The translations under genes were made by a program, and so were the position numbers. From positions 1-62,767 of IMG/VR virus record IMGVR_UViG_3300017727_000006: DNA of 62,767 nt, one strand, 5' to 3'. Below the pieces are notes generated by a model, which searched no databases, was not told where the DNA came from, and saw only the letters and a program-made list of their open reading frames with translations. The stretch's first letter is position 1, and each line of letters opens with the position of its first letter. Source of the DNA: a virus. Below are positions 53,512-61,028 of the stretch, one piece after another.

Positions 53512-53758
53512 AGTAGATTTAACAGCACGGAAGAGACATCCAAGAGACAAAAGGCCAGTTAAGCCAATGCCTTTTGATGTCGCTTTAAGAAAATTTAAAA
53601 AACAATGTGAAAGAGCAGGTATTGTTCAAGAAGTTCGCGAAAGAGAATTTTATGAAAAACCAGCACAGAAGCGTAGAAGAAAGAAAAAAGAAGCCGTAGC
53701 AAGATGGCGTAAGACTGAAAGGCAAAATATGCCTGGTTCAAATAGGAGAAGAAAATAA
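53504..53758 (+). CDS. Ribosomal protein bS21 homologue
   Basis: A TTG start at 53504 lies six bases after GGGGAGGA, a strong Shine-Dalgarno, and overlaps the peroxiredoxin stop. The 84 residues contain the S21 core [31 protein letters not shown] followed (by position 24 onward) by a very basic C-terminus. S21 sits by the anti-Shine-Dalgarno of 16S rRNA. Phage-encoded bS21 is known from pelagiphages and other marine phages and probably replaces host S21 to favour phage mRNAs. It has about 20 extra N-terminal residues. Confidence 0.9.
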   Translation: MPKVDLTARKRHPRDKRPVKPMPFDVALRKFKKQCERAGIVQEVREREFYEKPAQKRRRKKKEAVARWRKTERQNMPGSNRRRK

Positions 53759-54819
53759 TGTCAGTAATGGATAAATTAAAAAAGAATAGTAGAATTAAAG
53801 AAACACAAATTCTACAAGATTCACATTTCTTTACAGAAAAGGATATGGTTACAACACCAGTTCCAATGGTCAATGTTGCTTTATCAGGCGATATTGATGG
53901 AGGATTATCATCAGGACTTACAGTTCTAGCTGGTCCAAGTAAACATTTTAAAACATCATTTGCTTTACTTATGGCAGCTGCTTATCTAAAAGAACATGAT
54001 GATGCTGTATTATTATTTTACGATTCAGAGTTTGGTTCACCACAATCATACTTTGAAGCATTCGGTATTGATACATCTAGAGTTTTACATACTCCAATTA
54101 CTGATGTTGAAGAACTCAAATTTGATATTGTAAACCAATTAGATAACATCGAACGTAAAGATAATGTTATTGTTGTTATCGATTCTATTGGTAACCTTGC
54201 TTCTAAGAAAGAATTGCAAGATGCTAAAGATGAAAAATCAGTTGCAGATATGTCAAGAGCTAAAGCACTTAAAGGCTTATTCAGAATGGTTACACCTTAC
54301 TTAACTATGAAGAATATTCCATTGCTTGCTGTAAACCATACTTATCAAGAGATTGGTTTATTCCCTAAAGCAATTGTTTCAGGCGGAACGGGTATCTATT
54401 ACTCAGCTGATAACATTTGGATTATTGGAAGACAACAGCAGAAAAAGTCAGGAGAAATCAAAGGCTATAACTTTGTGATTAATGTTGAGAAATCTAGGTT
54501 TGTAAAAGAAAAATCTAAGATTCCAGTATCAGTTACATGGGAAGGTGGTATTTCAGAATATGGCGGAATGCTCGATGTTGCCATGGCAGGTGGCTATGTT
54601 GTAAAACCAAATGTTGGTTGGTATGCTAGAGTTGATAGAGAAACTGGTGAAATTGTTGAACCAAAAGTTAGAGAAAAAGATACACTAACTGAAGAGTTTT
54701 GGAAACCAATTTTAGAAGGCACAGACTTTAAAGAGTTTGTTAGAACATACTATTCAATAGGTCATAAACCATTACTTGATGTAGAAATTGACCCAGACAA
54801 CACTGTACAAGAGGACTAA
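53758..54819 (+). CDS. uvsX: Recombinase UvsX (RecA-like)
   Basis: The 353-residue protein has the UvsX-type P-loop AGPSKHFKTSFALL, the Walker B VVIDSIGNLAS, LAVNHTYQEIG and a SGGTGIYYSADNIW loop. It forms filaments on single-stranded DNA for strand exchange and recombination-dependent replication with UvsY and UvsW. It overlaps the bS21 stop by one base. A promoter lies in its last codons. Confidence 0.95.
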   Translation: MSVMDKLKKNSRIKETQILQDSHFFTEKDMVTTPVPMVNVALSGDIDGGLSSGLTVLAGPSKHFKTSFALLMAAAYLKEHDDAVLLFYDSEFGSPQSYFEAFGIDTSRVLHTPITDVEELKFDIVNQLDNIERKDNVIVVIDSIGNLASKKELQDAKDEKSVADMSRAKALKGLFRMVTPYLTMKNIPLLAVNHTYQEIGLFPKAIVSGGTGIYYSADNIWIIGRQQQKKSGEIKGYNFVINVEKSRFVKEKSKIPVSVTWEGGISEYGGMLDVAMAGGYVVKPNVGWYARVDRETGEIVEPKVREKDTLTEEFWKPILEGTDFKEFVRTYYSIGHKPLLDVEIDPDNTVQED

Positions 54820-54832
54820 AATAGTGTATAAT
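54804..54832 (+). promoter_or_regulatory. Promoter TGTACA-N17-TATAAT in the end of uvsX
   Basis: AACACTGTACAA and GTGTATAATGG, spacer 17. The -10 overlaps the start codon of the next gene, so transcripts from it would begin inside that gene and serve mainly gene 41. Confidence 0.68.
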
Positions 54833-55162
54833 GGTAGTATAGATTCTGGAACATTTACAATGGTCGAACATCCAGGTTCTGAGTTTTATGGAATTAAAAT
54901 TCAAAAAGGAAAGTATGCAGATGTTATCGTAACTTATGGTGCAGTCTCAGTAAAAGAAGACCCAGCCAACGATACTGCAAAACTTTCCTTTAATTGGAAC
55001 CTTACTGACCCAGGAGAATTTGAACCAGATGACTTATTAAAGAATGAAGAATTTCAACATTATTTAGGCGATTTACTACAATATATAATTACGGATTCAT
55101 TAGAGAACAGAGAGGCAAAGATTGGAACTGCAGACACACATCCTAAATCAACTGATAAATAA
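54824..55162 (+). CDS. Conserved protein between uvsX and 41, unknown
   Basis: A GTG at 54824 with GAGGA nine bases upstream gives 112 residues. It is beta-rich first (FYGIKIQKGKYADVIVTYGAVSVKED), acidic later, and ends with a helix (LGDLLQYIITDSLENR). Equivalent small genes are found at this site in marine T4-like phages, but I know no function. It overlaps gene 41 by 41 bases. Confidence 0.62.
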   Translation: MYNGSIDSGTFTMVEHPGSEFYGIKIQKGKYADVIVTYGAVSVKEDPANDTAKLSFNWNLTDPGEFEPDDLLKNEEFQHYLGDLLQYIITDSLENREAKIGTADTHPKSTDK

Positions 55163-56501
55163 CGAGGACTTTTGCCGTAGGGTAATTCCTTATATTAAGA
55201 AAGATTATTTTGAAGGCACACATAAAATTGTCTTTGATATGATTACAAAGTTTGTTGCTAAACACAATAAACTACCAACATCTCAAGTTTTAGCTTTAGA
55301 GCTAGAAAAACAAAGTGCACATCCCGATACATTAAATCAAGCATCTACGCTTATTAATGAAATTGCACAAAAGTCAGATGTTGATACCGATTACTTAATT
55401 AACGAATCAGAAAAATGGTGTAGAGATAGAGCAGTTTATAATGCCATAATGGAATCAATCCAAATCATCGATGGTAAAGACCAAGACAGAAGTGAAGGTG
55501 CTATACCTGAAATACTATCAGAAGCTCTTGGTGTTTCATACGACCAAGATATTGGTCACGATTATATTGATAATTCAGATGGCCGATTTGAATTTTATAA
55601 TAGAAAAGAAAATAGAATCTCCTTTGATTTAGATTACTTTAATAAAATTACAAAAGGCGGACTGCCAAATAAAACATTAAATATCGCCCTTGCTGGTACT
55701 GGTGTAGGTAAATCTTTGTTTATGTGTCATTGTGCCGCATCAGTACTAGAACAAGGCAAGAATGTTTTATATATTACAATGGAAATGGCCGAAGAGCGTA
55801 TTGCTGAACGTATCGATGCTAACTTAATGGACTTACCAATCCAACAACTTGAGACTTTACCTAAAAACGTTTTTAACGAAAAGATAGGTAAAATTGCAAA
55901 AGGAACAATTGGTAAATTAATTGTAAAAGAATATCCAACTGGTGCAGCTCATACTGGCCACTTTCGTGCTTTACTGAACGAATTAAAGATGAAAAAGAAC
56001 TTTCGTCCGAATATCATTTACATAGATTATTTGAATATTTGTGCATCTAGCCGTATGAAAGGCATGGGTGGAAGTATAAATAGTTATTCATACATCAAAG
56101 CCATCGCGGAAGAATTACGTGGCCTTGCTGTAGAGTTTGATGTACCTATTGTTTCGGCAACGCAAACAACCAGGTCAGGGTTTAGTAATACAGACCTTGG
56201 ATTGGAAGATACATCAGAGTCATTTGGTTTACCAGCGACAGCTGATTTAATGTTCGCTTTGATATCAACTGAGGAACTAGATGAGCTAGGTCAAATGATG
56301 GTAAAACAATTAAAAAATCGTTATAACGACCCGACCAAGTACAAGAGATTTGTGATTGGTATAGACAGGTCCCGCATGAAATTATATGATGTTGAAGAGT
56401 CAGCTCAATCCGACATAATGACGGATATGATACCTGACAAACCAATAAATAAATTCGGGGAGTCTGAAAACAAAGACACCTTTGCGGATTTCAAAATATA
56501 G
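55122..56501 (+). CDS. 41: Replicative helicase gp41 (DnaB-like)
   Basis: The frame is closed upstream by a TAG at 55101. The best start is TTG at 55122, with GAGAGG about eight bases upstream, giving 459 residues. Residues about 1-130 form the DnaB N-terminal domain. The RecA-like domain has Walker A AGTGVGKS (191-198), ITMEMAEERI, Walker B IIYIDYLNICAS and SATQTTRSG. It unwinds the leading edge of the fork and works with a primase. Confidence 0.94.
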   Translation: MELQTHILNQLINNEDFCRRVIPYIKKDYFEGTHKIVFDMITKFVAKHNKLPTSQVLALELEKQSAHPDTLNQASTLINEIAQKSDVDTDYLINESEKWCRDRAVYNAIMESIQIIDGKDQDRSEGAIPEILSEALGVSYDQDIGHDYIDNSDGRFEFYNRKENRISFDLDYFNKITKGGLPNKTLNIALAGTGVGKSLFMCHCAASVLEQGKNVLYITMEMAEERIAERIDANLMDLPIQQLETLPKNVFNEKIGKIAKGTIGKLIVKEYPTGAAHTGHFRALLNELKMKKNFRPNIIYIDYLNICASSRMKGMGGSINSYSYIKAIAEELRGLAVEFDVPIVSATQTTRSGFSNTDLGLEDTSESFGLPATADLMFALISTEELDELGQMMVKQLKNRYNDPTKYKRFVIGIDRSRMKLYDVEESAQSDIMTDMIPDKPINKFGESENKDTFADFKI

Positions 56502-56513
56502 AGAGGAAAATAT

Positions 56514-56693
56514 ATGAATATGTTACTAAAAGCTAAAGATTGGGCAATGGACAGACTAGGAGAAAGAACATCTATTGATGGACTTGGACTAATCGCTGTT
56601 TGTGGTTCAGTAATCTTATTTGGCGGCTTAGCCAAACTACTCGCATGGGTAGGCCTATTATGGGGTGTTTACACCTTGGTTAAGAGTGACTAA
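56514..56693 (+). CDS. 59-residue small membrane protein
   Basis: The ATG at 56514 follows GAGAGGAAA. The product has a charged helix (KAKDWAMDRLGERTSIDG) then about 35 hydrophobic residues that could span the membrane twice, and a short KSD end. Similar proteins (ERTSIDG motif) are common in marine T4-like phages, from memory, without known function; a holin-like role is possible. It is followed by a terminator. Confidence 0.68.
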   Translation: MNMLLKAKDWAMDRLGERTSIDGLGLIAVCGSVILFGGLAKLLAWVGLLWGVYTLVKSD

Positions 56694-56705
56694 TTTTTAT
56701 TATAG

Positions 56706-56737
56706 AAAAATAGCCTTTAACTAGGCTATTTTTTTGC
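56706..56737 (+). terminator. Intrinsic terminator after the 59-residue gene
   Basis: AAAAATAGCC pairs with GGCTATTTTT around an eight-base loop, followed by further T. A 17-base gap separates it from the next promoter. Confidence 0.88.
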
Positions 56738-56757
56738 AAGTTTTTTGAACAAAACAC

Positions 56758-56786
56758 TGTACATTTCTATCAATACATGGTATAAT
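56758..56786 (+). promoter_or_regulatory. Early/middle promoter before the 56817 gene
   Basis: AAAACACTGTACA and CATGGTATAATT, spacer 17. Confidence 0.84.
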
Positions 56787-56816
56787 TATTATATATTTTA
56801 AAAAGGAGTGAATAAA

Positions 56817-57026
56817 ATGTCAAACGAAACAAATCAAATTATAATCGAAAGAATCGTAGAAGAGGTTGAGCAAATGTCAACTAGTGCGATTTTAAGAGAA
56901 ATAGATGGCGGAATGAGACCAGGAATGTGTGATTCTTGGGACGAAAGAGTTGCCCTAACTGATAGAGATTGGGCTATAGCAAAATTATCAAATAAGAGGT
57001 TCGAAGAGTGGCCTCAAGGTTCTTAA
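56817..57026 (+). CDS. 69-residue early protein, unknown
   Basis: I choose the ATG at 56817, with AAGGAG at 56803-56808; the GTG at 56808 overlaps that site. The product is acidic and helical (IIIERIVEEVEQMSTSAILREIDGG is the N-terminal helix by position 8-32) with a WDERVALTDRDWAIAKL segment. It has its own early promoter and is monocistronic before the next promoter, which fits a host-takeover role, but nothing in the sequence names one. Confidence 0.6.
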   Translation: MSNETNQIIIERIVEEVEQMSTSAILREIDGGMRPGMCDSWDERVALTDRDWAIAKLSNKRFEEWPQGS

Positions 57027-57045
57027 GAAAATGTACAGGAAACAC

Positions 57046-57074
57046 TGTACATTTACTTTTGATTATGGTATAAT
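57046..57074 (+). promoter_or_regulatory. Early/middle promoter before the 57099 gene
   Basis: AAACACTGTACA and TATGGTATAATT, spacer 17; another TGTACA lies 14 bases upstream. Confidence 0.84.
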
Positions 57075-57098
57075 TAATAATAATAAAAGGAGTAAATA

Positions 57099-57260
57099 AT
57101 GGATTATTATAAAGAGTTTGGATTACCACAGAATGCGACCGAAGACCAAATTAGGTCAGCTGTTGGTGCACCATCAATTGACGAAGAAGGCACATGCATG
57201 TGCGGAAAACATTTTAACAACTGCCCGGATGCATACGAGCACATGACACATGGAGTATAA
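57099..57260 (+). CDS. 53-residue protein, J-domain-like start and Cys/His cluster
   Basis: The ATG at 57099 follows AAAGGAG. The first half (DYYKEFGLPQNATEDQIRSAVG) resembles helices I-II of a DnaJ domain, but the HPD motif is absent. The second half holds C-x-C-x-x-x-H, then C and two His (CMCGKHF, NCP, EHMTH), a possible small zinc site. It belongs to an early operon of short proteins. Function is unknown. Confidence 0.6.
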   Translation: MDYYKEFGLPQNATEDQIRSAVGAPSIDEEGTCMCGKHFNNCPDAYEHMTHGV

Positions 57261-57261
57261 C

Positions 57262-57576
57262 ATGAGAACAGATGCTTATATAATGACTGCTTTTACAGAA
57301 TGTGCTGGAAGTATGTTAGAAATTGAAACTATCAGAACAGCAGTTAAGTCAATTAATAAACTTAATAAACTAAAAGAAAGATATGCAAAGAGCTCTTTTG
57401 AACATGGGTATTCAGTAAAAGAACCACAAAAACTACCAAGGTATAGAGTAACTCTACACGGTAGAGGTCCAAGGACAGAATTTGCAAAATCACTAGGAAG
57501 ACATCCTAGAGCTTTTGATAGAGAATTACCATTGAAATTTGCGGAGAAAATTGATGTCTATATCCATGAAAGGTAA
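57262..57576 (+). CDS. 104-residue early protein, unknown
   Basis: I choose the ATG at 57262, with TGGAG seven bases upstream, directly after the preceding stop. The protein is basic, with a helical first half (IETIRTAVKSINKLNKLKERYAK region) and a basic second half containing YRVTLHGRGPR and SLGRHPRAF. A nucleic-acid-binding role is possible from charge alone. It overlaps the next start by 23 bases. Confidence 0.6.
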   Translation: MRTDAYIMTAFTECAGSMLEIETIRTAVKSINKLNKLKERYAKSSFEHGYSVKEPQKLPRYRVTLHGRGPRTEFAKSLGRHPRAFDRELPLKFAEKIDVYIHER

Positions 57577-57733
57577 GCAAGTAGTTTTTGAAGTTAAAGC
57601 AAAACAACCACCTCCAACCAATCCAACCTGGAAAGCAGAATACGTCTTTGGACTATTAAAAGACGCTATGAAATTTGAAATAGGAATGAGAGAACAAGGA
57701 TTCATAACTGAACTTAACCGTAAGTTCATATGA
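57554..57733 (+). CDS. 59-residue early protein, unknown
   Basis: The ATG at 57554 has GGAG eight bases upstream and lies within the end of the previous gene. The product has a short beta start (KGKQVVFEVKAKQPPPTNP) and a helical end (AEYVFGLLKDAMKFEIGM). No family is recognised. It is the last gene of the early block before a late promoter. Confidence 0.55.
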   Translation: MSISMKGKQVVFEVKAKQPPPTNPTWKAEYVFGLLKDAMKFEIGMREQGFITELNRKFI

Positions 57734-57763
57734 TGAAACATACATTCCTCTAATTGAAAAACT

Positions 57764-57771
57764 TATAAATA
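57764..57771 (+). promoter_or_regulatory. Late promoter TATAAATA before the putative internal-protein operon
   Basis: Exact late element preceded by CT, 21 bases before the ATG at 57793, with TGGAGG between. It drives the 57793-62767 block. Confidence 0.78.
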
Positions 57772-57792
57772 GAATTAATAACTGGAGGATAT

Positions 57793-59175
57793 ATGAAATC
57801 TTTAAAAAGTTTCGTAATAAATGAAGCTGTACCTATGGGAAACCCAGAGTGGTCAAAACCTCATGGTAAATCAGGCCAAGATAGATTAGATATTTTAAGA
57901 CAATTAGTAGCTCAAGATAAACCTATTGAATTAGCAAAAGGTGGAACTTTTAAAGTTGCTGATAAAGACGATGCTCTTGCAAAAATAGATAACTACGATA
58001 AAACTGGTCGAAGTGTTATATTTACATTAAACGGAACTGATGGTAACGTTTATAAAAATACACAAATAGCTAAATCAAAAGTCTTCGGCGGAGGCGGTGG
58101 TGGAGCTGGTGGTGGAACAGCAAATACTAAACTAACAGAATCTCATAATTGCCTAATGTTATCAGCTATGTTAATTCATGGCAATAATCATGACATCGAA
58201 TATTTCACACCAGAAGTTCTAAAAGGCGCGGCCAAAGGAATTGATGTTGACGAAAAATTAGATAAAATGTTAGCACTTGAAGGTCCATGGTTTCAATCCT
58301 CTTATAATATTTCTAAGCTTTTAATTGAAAAAGGTTATGTAAATAAAGGAATGAAACTTTATCGTGGTACTCAAGGTATGAGTAAAGTTTATGTTGGAAA
58401 AGACCTTGCATATAAAAACACAGGATATAAACCATTAAAAGATGATAAATGGAATCCTGGAGATATATGGGCAGTGGTAGATGGATTTAATCATAAAAAA
58501 GAATTAGATATTTCTAACATTACTTCTTATAATAAATCTATTTTAAAAGAATTTGCAAATAGAAGATTAGTAGGTATTTCATTAAAAGGACCAGAAGTAA
58601 AATATCCACCTCCATTAAAAGAATATAATAATCAAGTACCACCTGATATTGATTTACACAAATATATGGGTTGTAAATTAGAATCCGGTAGAGGAACTTA
58701 TTGGTCAGCTAAAGGTGGACAAATAATATTTGATACTGGAATCCTTACAGTAAAAGATAATACTGCAGGTGGAACTATTAAAGCAGAAATTAAAGGTAAA
58801 AACGCAAGAGGCGGTGGAATATCTTGGGGACCAATGCAGGATTATGTACAAAGAGAAACAAGAAAGAAATTACCAGACCATGCATCGGGTATTAGAAAAA
58901 TGGCCAAAAATATTGCAGATGGTAAAGAACGAGATATAAAAGTTTATTATACATTATTTAATCACTTTTATAATAATACATCGTACGAAGAATTTAAAGA
59001 AGAACTTAAGCAAAAAGATTGGACTTGGATATCAGCAAAATTAGCACTGAATTATCTTTGTTATTACATTGATAAATCAGGCGGTAGAACAGCAAACGCA
59101 TTAGTTACACAATTTGTAAACTATGCTGGCTCGAAAGGAGCCGAAAGTGCTGTCTATGTGAAAGCTGGTAAATAA
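57793..59175 (+). CDS. Putative packaged internal protein with capsid-targeting-like N-terminus
   Basis: The 460-residue protein begins MKSLKSFVINEA, like the capsid-targeting sequence of T4 internal proteins (MKTYQEFI...E), and I-N-E at residues 9-11 is a gp21-type cut site. A Gly-rich linker (about 98-108) follows a 95-residue head domain. The rest has GMKLYRGTQGM, KWNPGDIW and EYNNQVPPDIDLHKYMGCK. The LYRGT segment recalls ADP-ribosyltransferases such as T4 Alt, but the full R-S-E set is not visible, so that is only a suggestion. Late promoter and position with two similar leaders support packaging. Confidence 0.6.
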   Translation: MKSLKSFVINEAVPMGNPEWSKPHGKSGQDRLDILRQLVAQDKPIELAKGGTFKVADKDDALAKIDNYDKTGRSVIFTLNGTDGNVYKNTQIAKSKVFGGGGGGAGGGTANTKLTESHNCLMLSAMLIHGNNHDIEYFTPEVLKGAAKGIDVDEKLDKMLALEGPWFQSSYNISKLLIEKGYVNKGMKLYRGTQGMSKVYVGKDLAYKNTGYKPLKDDKWNPGDIWAVVDGFNHKKELDISNITSYNKSILKEFANRRLVGISLKGPEVKYPPPLKEYNNQVPPDIDLHKYMGCKLESGRGTYWSAKGGQIIFDTGILTVKDNTAGGTIKAEIKGKNARGGGISWGPMQDYVQRETRKKLPDHASGIRKMAKNIADGKERDIKVYYTLFNHFYNNTSYEEFKEELKQKDWTWISAKLALNYLCYYIDKSGGRTANALVTQFVNYAGSKGAESAVYVKAGK

Positions 59176-59780
59176 TGAAATATTTGATATTGGCTTCGGG
59201 TCGTGATGGCTCTACACAATTACTTCATGCAATACATGAAAGATTAGAAAGCCAAAATATGGCTGAACCATATCAAAAGGTAAGTGAACCATATAACTAT
59301 GATTTAGGTGTAAAAACCAATTTTATGAAAAGAAACGTAGTTGTAAAATGTATAGTTAATAAGTTTCATATACCTGAAAGTTGGAGTCCAGAAGATGGCG
59401 AAGCAACCGATTTTTTTACAGGATTTGCTTTAAACTTTGATAAAACTATATTAATTAGAAGAAAAAACAAAGGTGAAAGATTATATTCTGCTTTACATGC
59501 ACATAAACATGATACATGGGAAGGTGAATATAAACAGAAGCCAATAACATTAAACAGTAATAATTTAACTAATGAGATTGACGATTTTATAGATGCTGAA
59601 ATTATAGCATATGAATTATCAAAATCGTTTTTAACAATTTATATGGAAGATTTATATACAGAAGACAAAGAGTTATCACAGAAAACTTGGAACAAAATAT
59701 TTCCAAAAGAACCTGTACAATTATTCGAAAGTATGTATAATAAATACTTTGATATAAAACATAAAAAAGGTAAAGTATGA
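59175..59780 (+). CDS. Sulfotransferase-like P-loop protein
   Basis: The 201-residue protein starts YLILASGRDGSTQLLHAI, a sulfotransferase-type 5'-PSB/P-loop (S8-G-R-D-G-S-T14), then KVSEPYNYDL, VVVKCIVNKFHI and TILIRRKNKGERLYSALHA, which could be the 3'-phosphate-binding Arg strand. Such enzymes use PAPS to sulfate sugars or proteins. It has no capsid-targeting leader. It overlaps both neighbours by one to four bases inside the internal-protein operon, so it is a late product whose target may be a virion component. Confidence 0.68.
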   Translation: MKYLILASGRDGSTQLLHAIHERLESQNMAEPYQKVSEPYNYDLGVKTNFMKRNVVVKCIVNKFHIPESWSPEDGEATDFFTGFALNFDKTILIRRKNKGERLYSALHAHKHDTWEGEYKQKPITLNSNNLTNEIDDFIDAEIIAYELSKSFLTIYMEDLYTEDKELSQKTWNKIFPKEPVQLFESMYNKYFDIKHKKGKV

Positions 59781-61012
59781 AGAAATTTACAAATTATCTA
59801 GCTGAGTCAAAAAATACACACATGACTCACATAGAAGATTTAATCCTTGACGGAGGAGTCAAGGGAGCCCGCCAAGCTATCCAAGCGCTTAGGTCACTGA
59901 GGGATATGTTAGCAGGTAGCACGAAATCACCTGTAGATGTTACTGTTAAATGGGACGGGGCTCCCGCCGTATTCGCAGGAATTGACCCATCAGATGGCCA
60001 GTTCTTTGTTGCTAAAAAAGGAATCTTTAATAAGAATCCTAAAATCTATAAGAATCATGATGATATCAAAGAAGATACATCTGGTGATTTACAAAAGAAA
60101 CTTATATTAGCATTTGATAACTTAAAAGGATTAGGAATCACAGGGGTTATCCAAGGTGACTTTATGTTTGAACGAAAAGACTTAAAGAAGGAAACAATTA
60201 ATGGAATTCCGCATATCACTTTCCACCCTAATACTATTGTTTATGCTGTACCTACTAACAATGATGTCGCTAAAAGCATCATGGCAGCAAAGATTGGAAT
60301 CGTGTGGCACACAACTTATTCAGGAGCAACATTTGAAACAATGAGTGCTGAGTTTGGAAAAGAAATTGTACCAAAACTTAAAAAATCAAAGGATGTTTGG
60401 ATGGTTGATGCTGTATTACCAGACCTTTCAGGCACAGCAACATTAACAGCAAACGACACAAAGGTATTATCAACTAAACTCTCAGCTGCTGGAAAAATGT
60501 TCCAAAAAATTCAAGGTAATGTATTAAAAGAAATAGAATCAAATAAAGAATTAAATTTAATCATTAATGTATATAATAACCGTATGGTCAGACAGGGCCA
60601 AAGAATTAAAGATACTAAAAAACATGCTACTGGTTTAATTATGTTTGTAAGAGACAGATATGCCAAAGAAATTGATAAGCGAAGTTCACAAAAAGGTAAA
60701 GATGTACAAATTAAGAAACGGGACGAATTAGTAAATTTCTTTGACAAAAGTAACCTTAAACAGTTACAGATGATATTTGATTTACAAAATTTAGTGGTAG
60801 ATAGCAAATTAATTCTTATAAATAAACTAAACAAACTTTCAAAGATAGGAACGTTTGTTAAAACGACATCCGGATTTAAAGTAACCAACCCCGAAGGTTT
60901 TGTTGCTATAGATAGAATGGAAGGTGGAGCTGTTAAATTAGTAGATAGATTAGAATTTTCTGCTAATAATTTCAGCAAAGATATTATAAAAGGTTGGGAT
61001 AATCCTAACTAA
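59777..61012 (+). CDS. Ligase-like nucleotidyltransferase with capsid-targeting-like leader (DUF6267-like)
   Basis: The 411-residue protein begins MKKFTNYLAES, a capsid-targeting-like leader with L-A-E (8-10) as a gp21 site. The body shows the covalent nucleotidyltransferase series: motif I VKWDGAPAVF with K58 (KxDG), FFVAKKGIF, a motif III-like GVIQGDFMFE, and near the end motif IV EGFVAI (E373) and motif V AVKLVDR (K387). This is the pattern of ATP-dependent DNA/RNA ligases and capping enzymes. If the leader works, the enzyme is packaged and injected with the DNA. Substrate is unknown. Confidence 0.68.
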   Translation: MKKFTNYLAESKNTHMTHIEDLILDGGVKGARQAIQALRSLRDMLAGSTKSPVDVTVKWDGAPAVFAGIDPSDGQFFVAKKGIFNKNPKIYKNHDDIKEDTSGDLQKKLILAFDNLKGLGITGVIQGDFMFERKDLKKETINGIPHITFHPNTIVYAVPTNNDVAKSIMAAKIGIVWHTTYSGATFETMSAEFGKEIVPKLKKSKDVWMVDAVLPDLSGTATLTANDTKVLSTKLSAAGKMFQKIQGNVLKEIESNKELNLIINVYNNRMVRQGQRIKDTKKHATGLIMFVRDRYAKEIDKRSSQKGKDVQIKKRDELVNFFDKSNLKQLQMIFDLQNLVVDSKLILINKLNKLSKIGTFVKTTSGFKVTNPEGFVAIDRMEGGAVKLVDRLEFSANNFSKDIIKGWDNPN

Positions 61013-61028
61013 ATGGGAACCGAGGATA

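Noticed and set aside
57793-59175. Firm assignment of the 460-residue internal protein as an ADP-ribosyltransferase
   Set aside because: Only LYRGT resembles the first ART motif; the STS and ExE motifs were not found in the right order.
60818-60826. TATAAATA inside the ligase-like gene as a late promoter
   Set aside because: It lies within coding sequence far from any start codon. Similar chance octamers occur in genes 17 and 41, so only intergenic or gene-end copies were kept.
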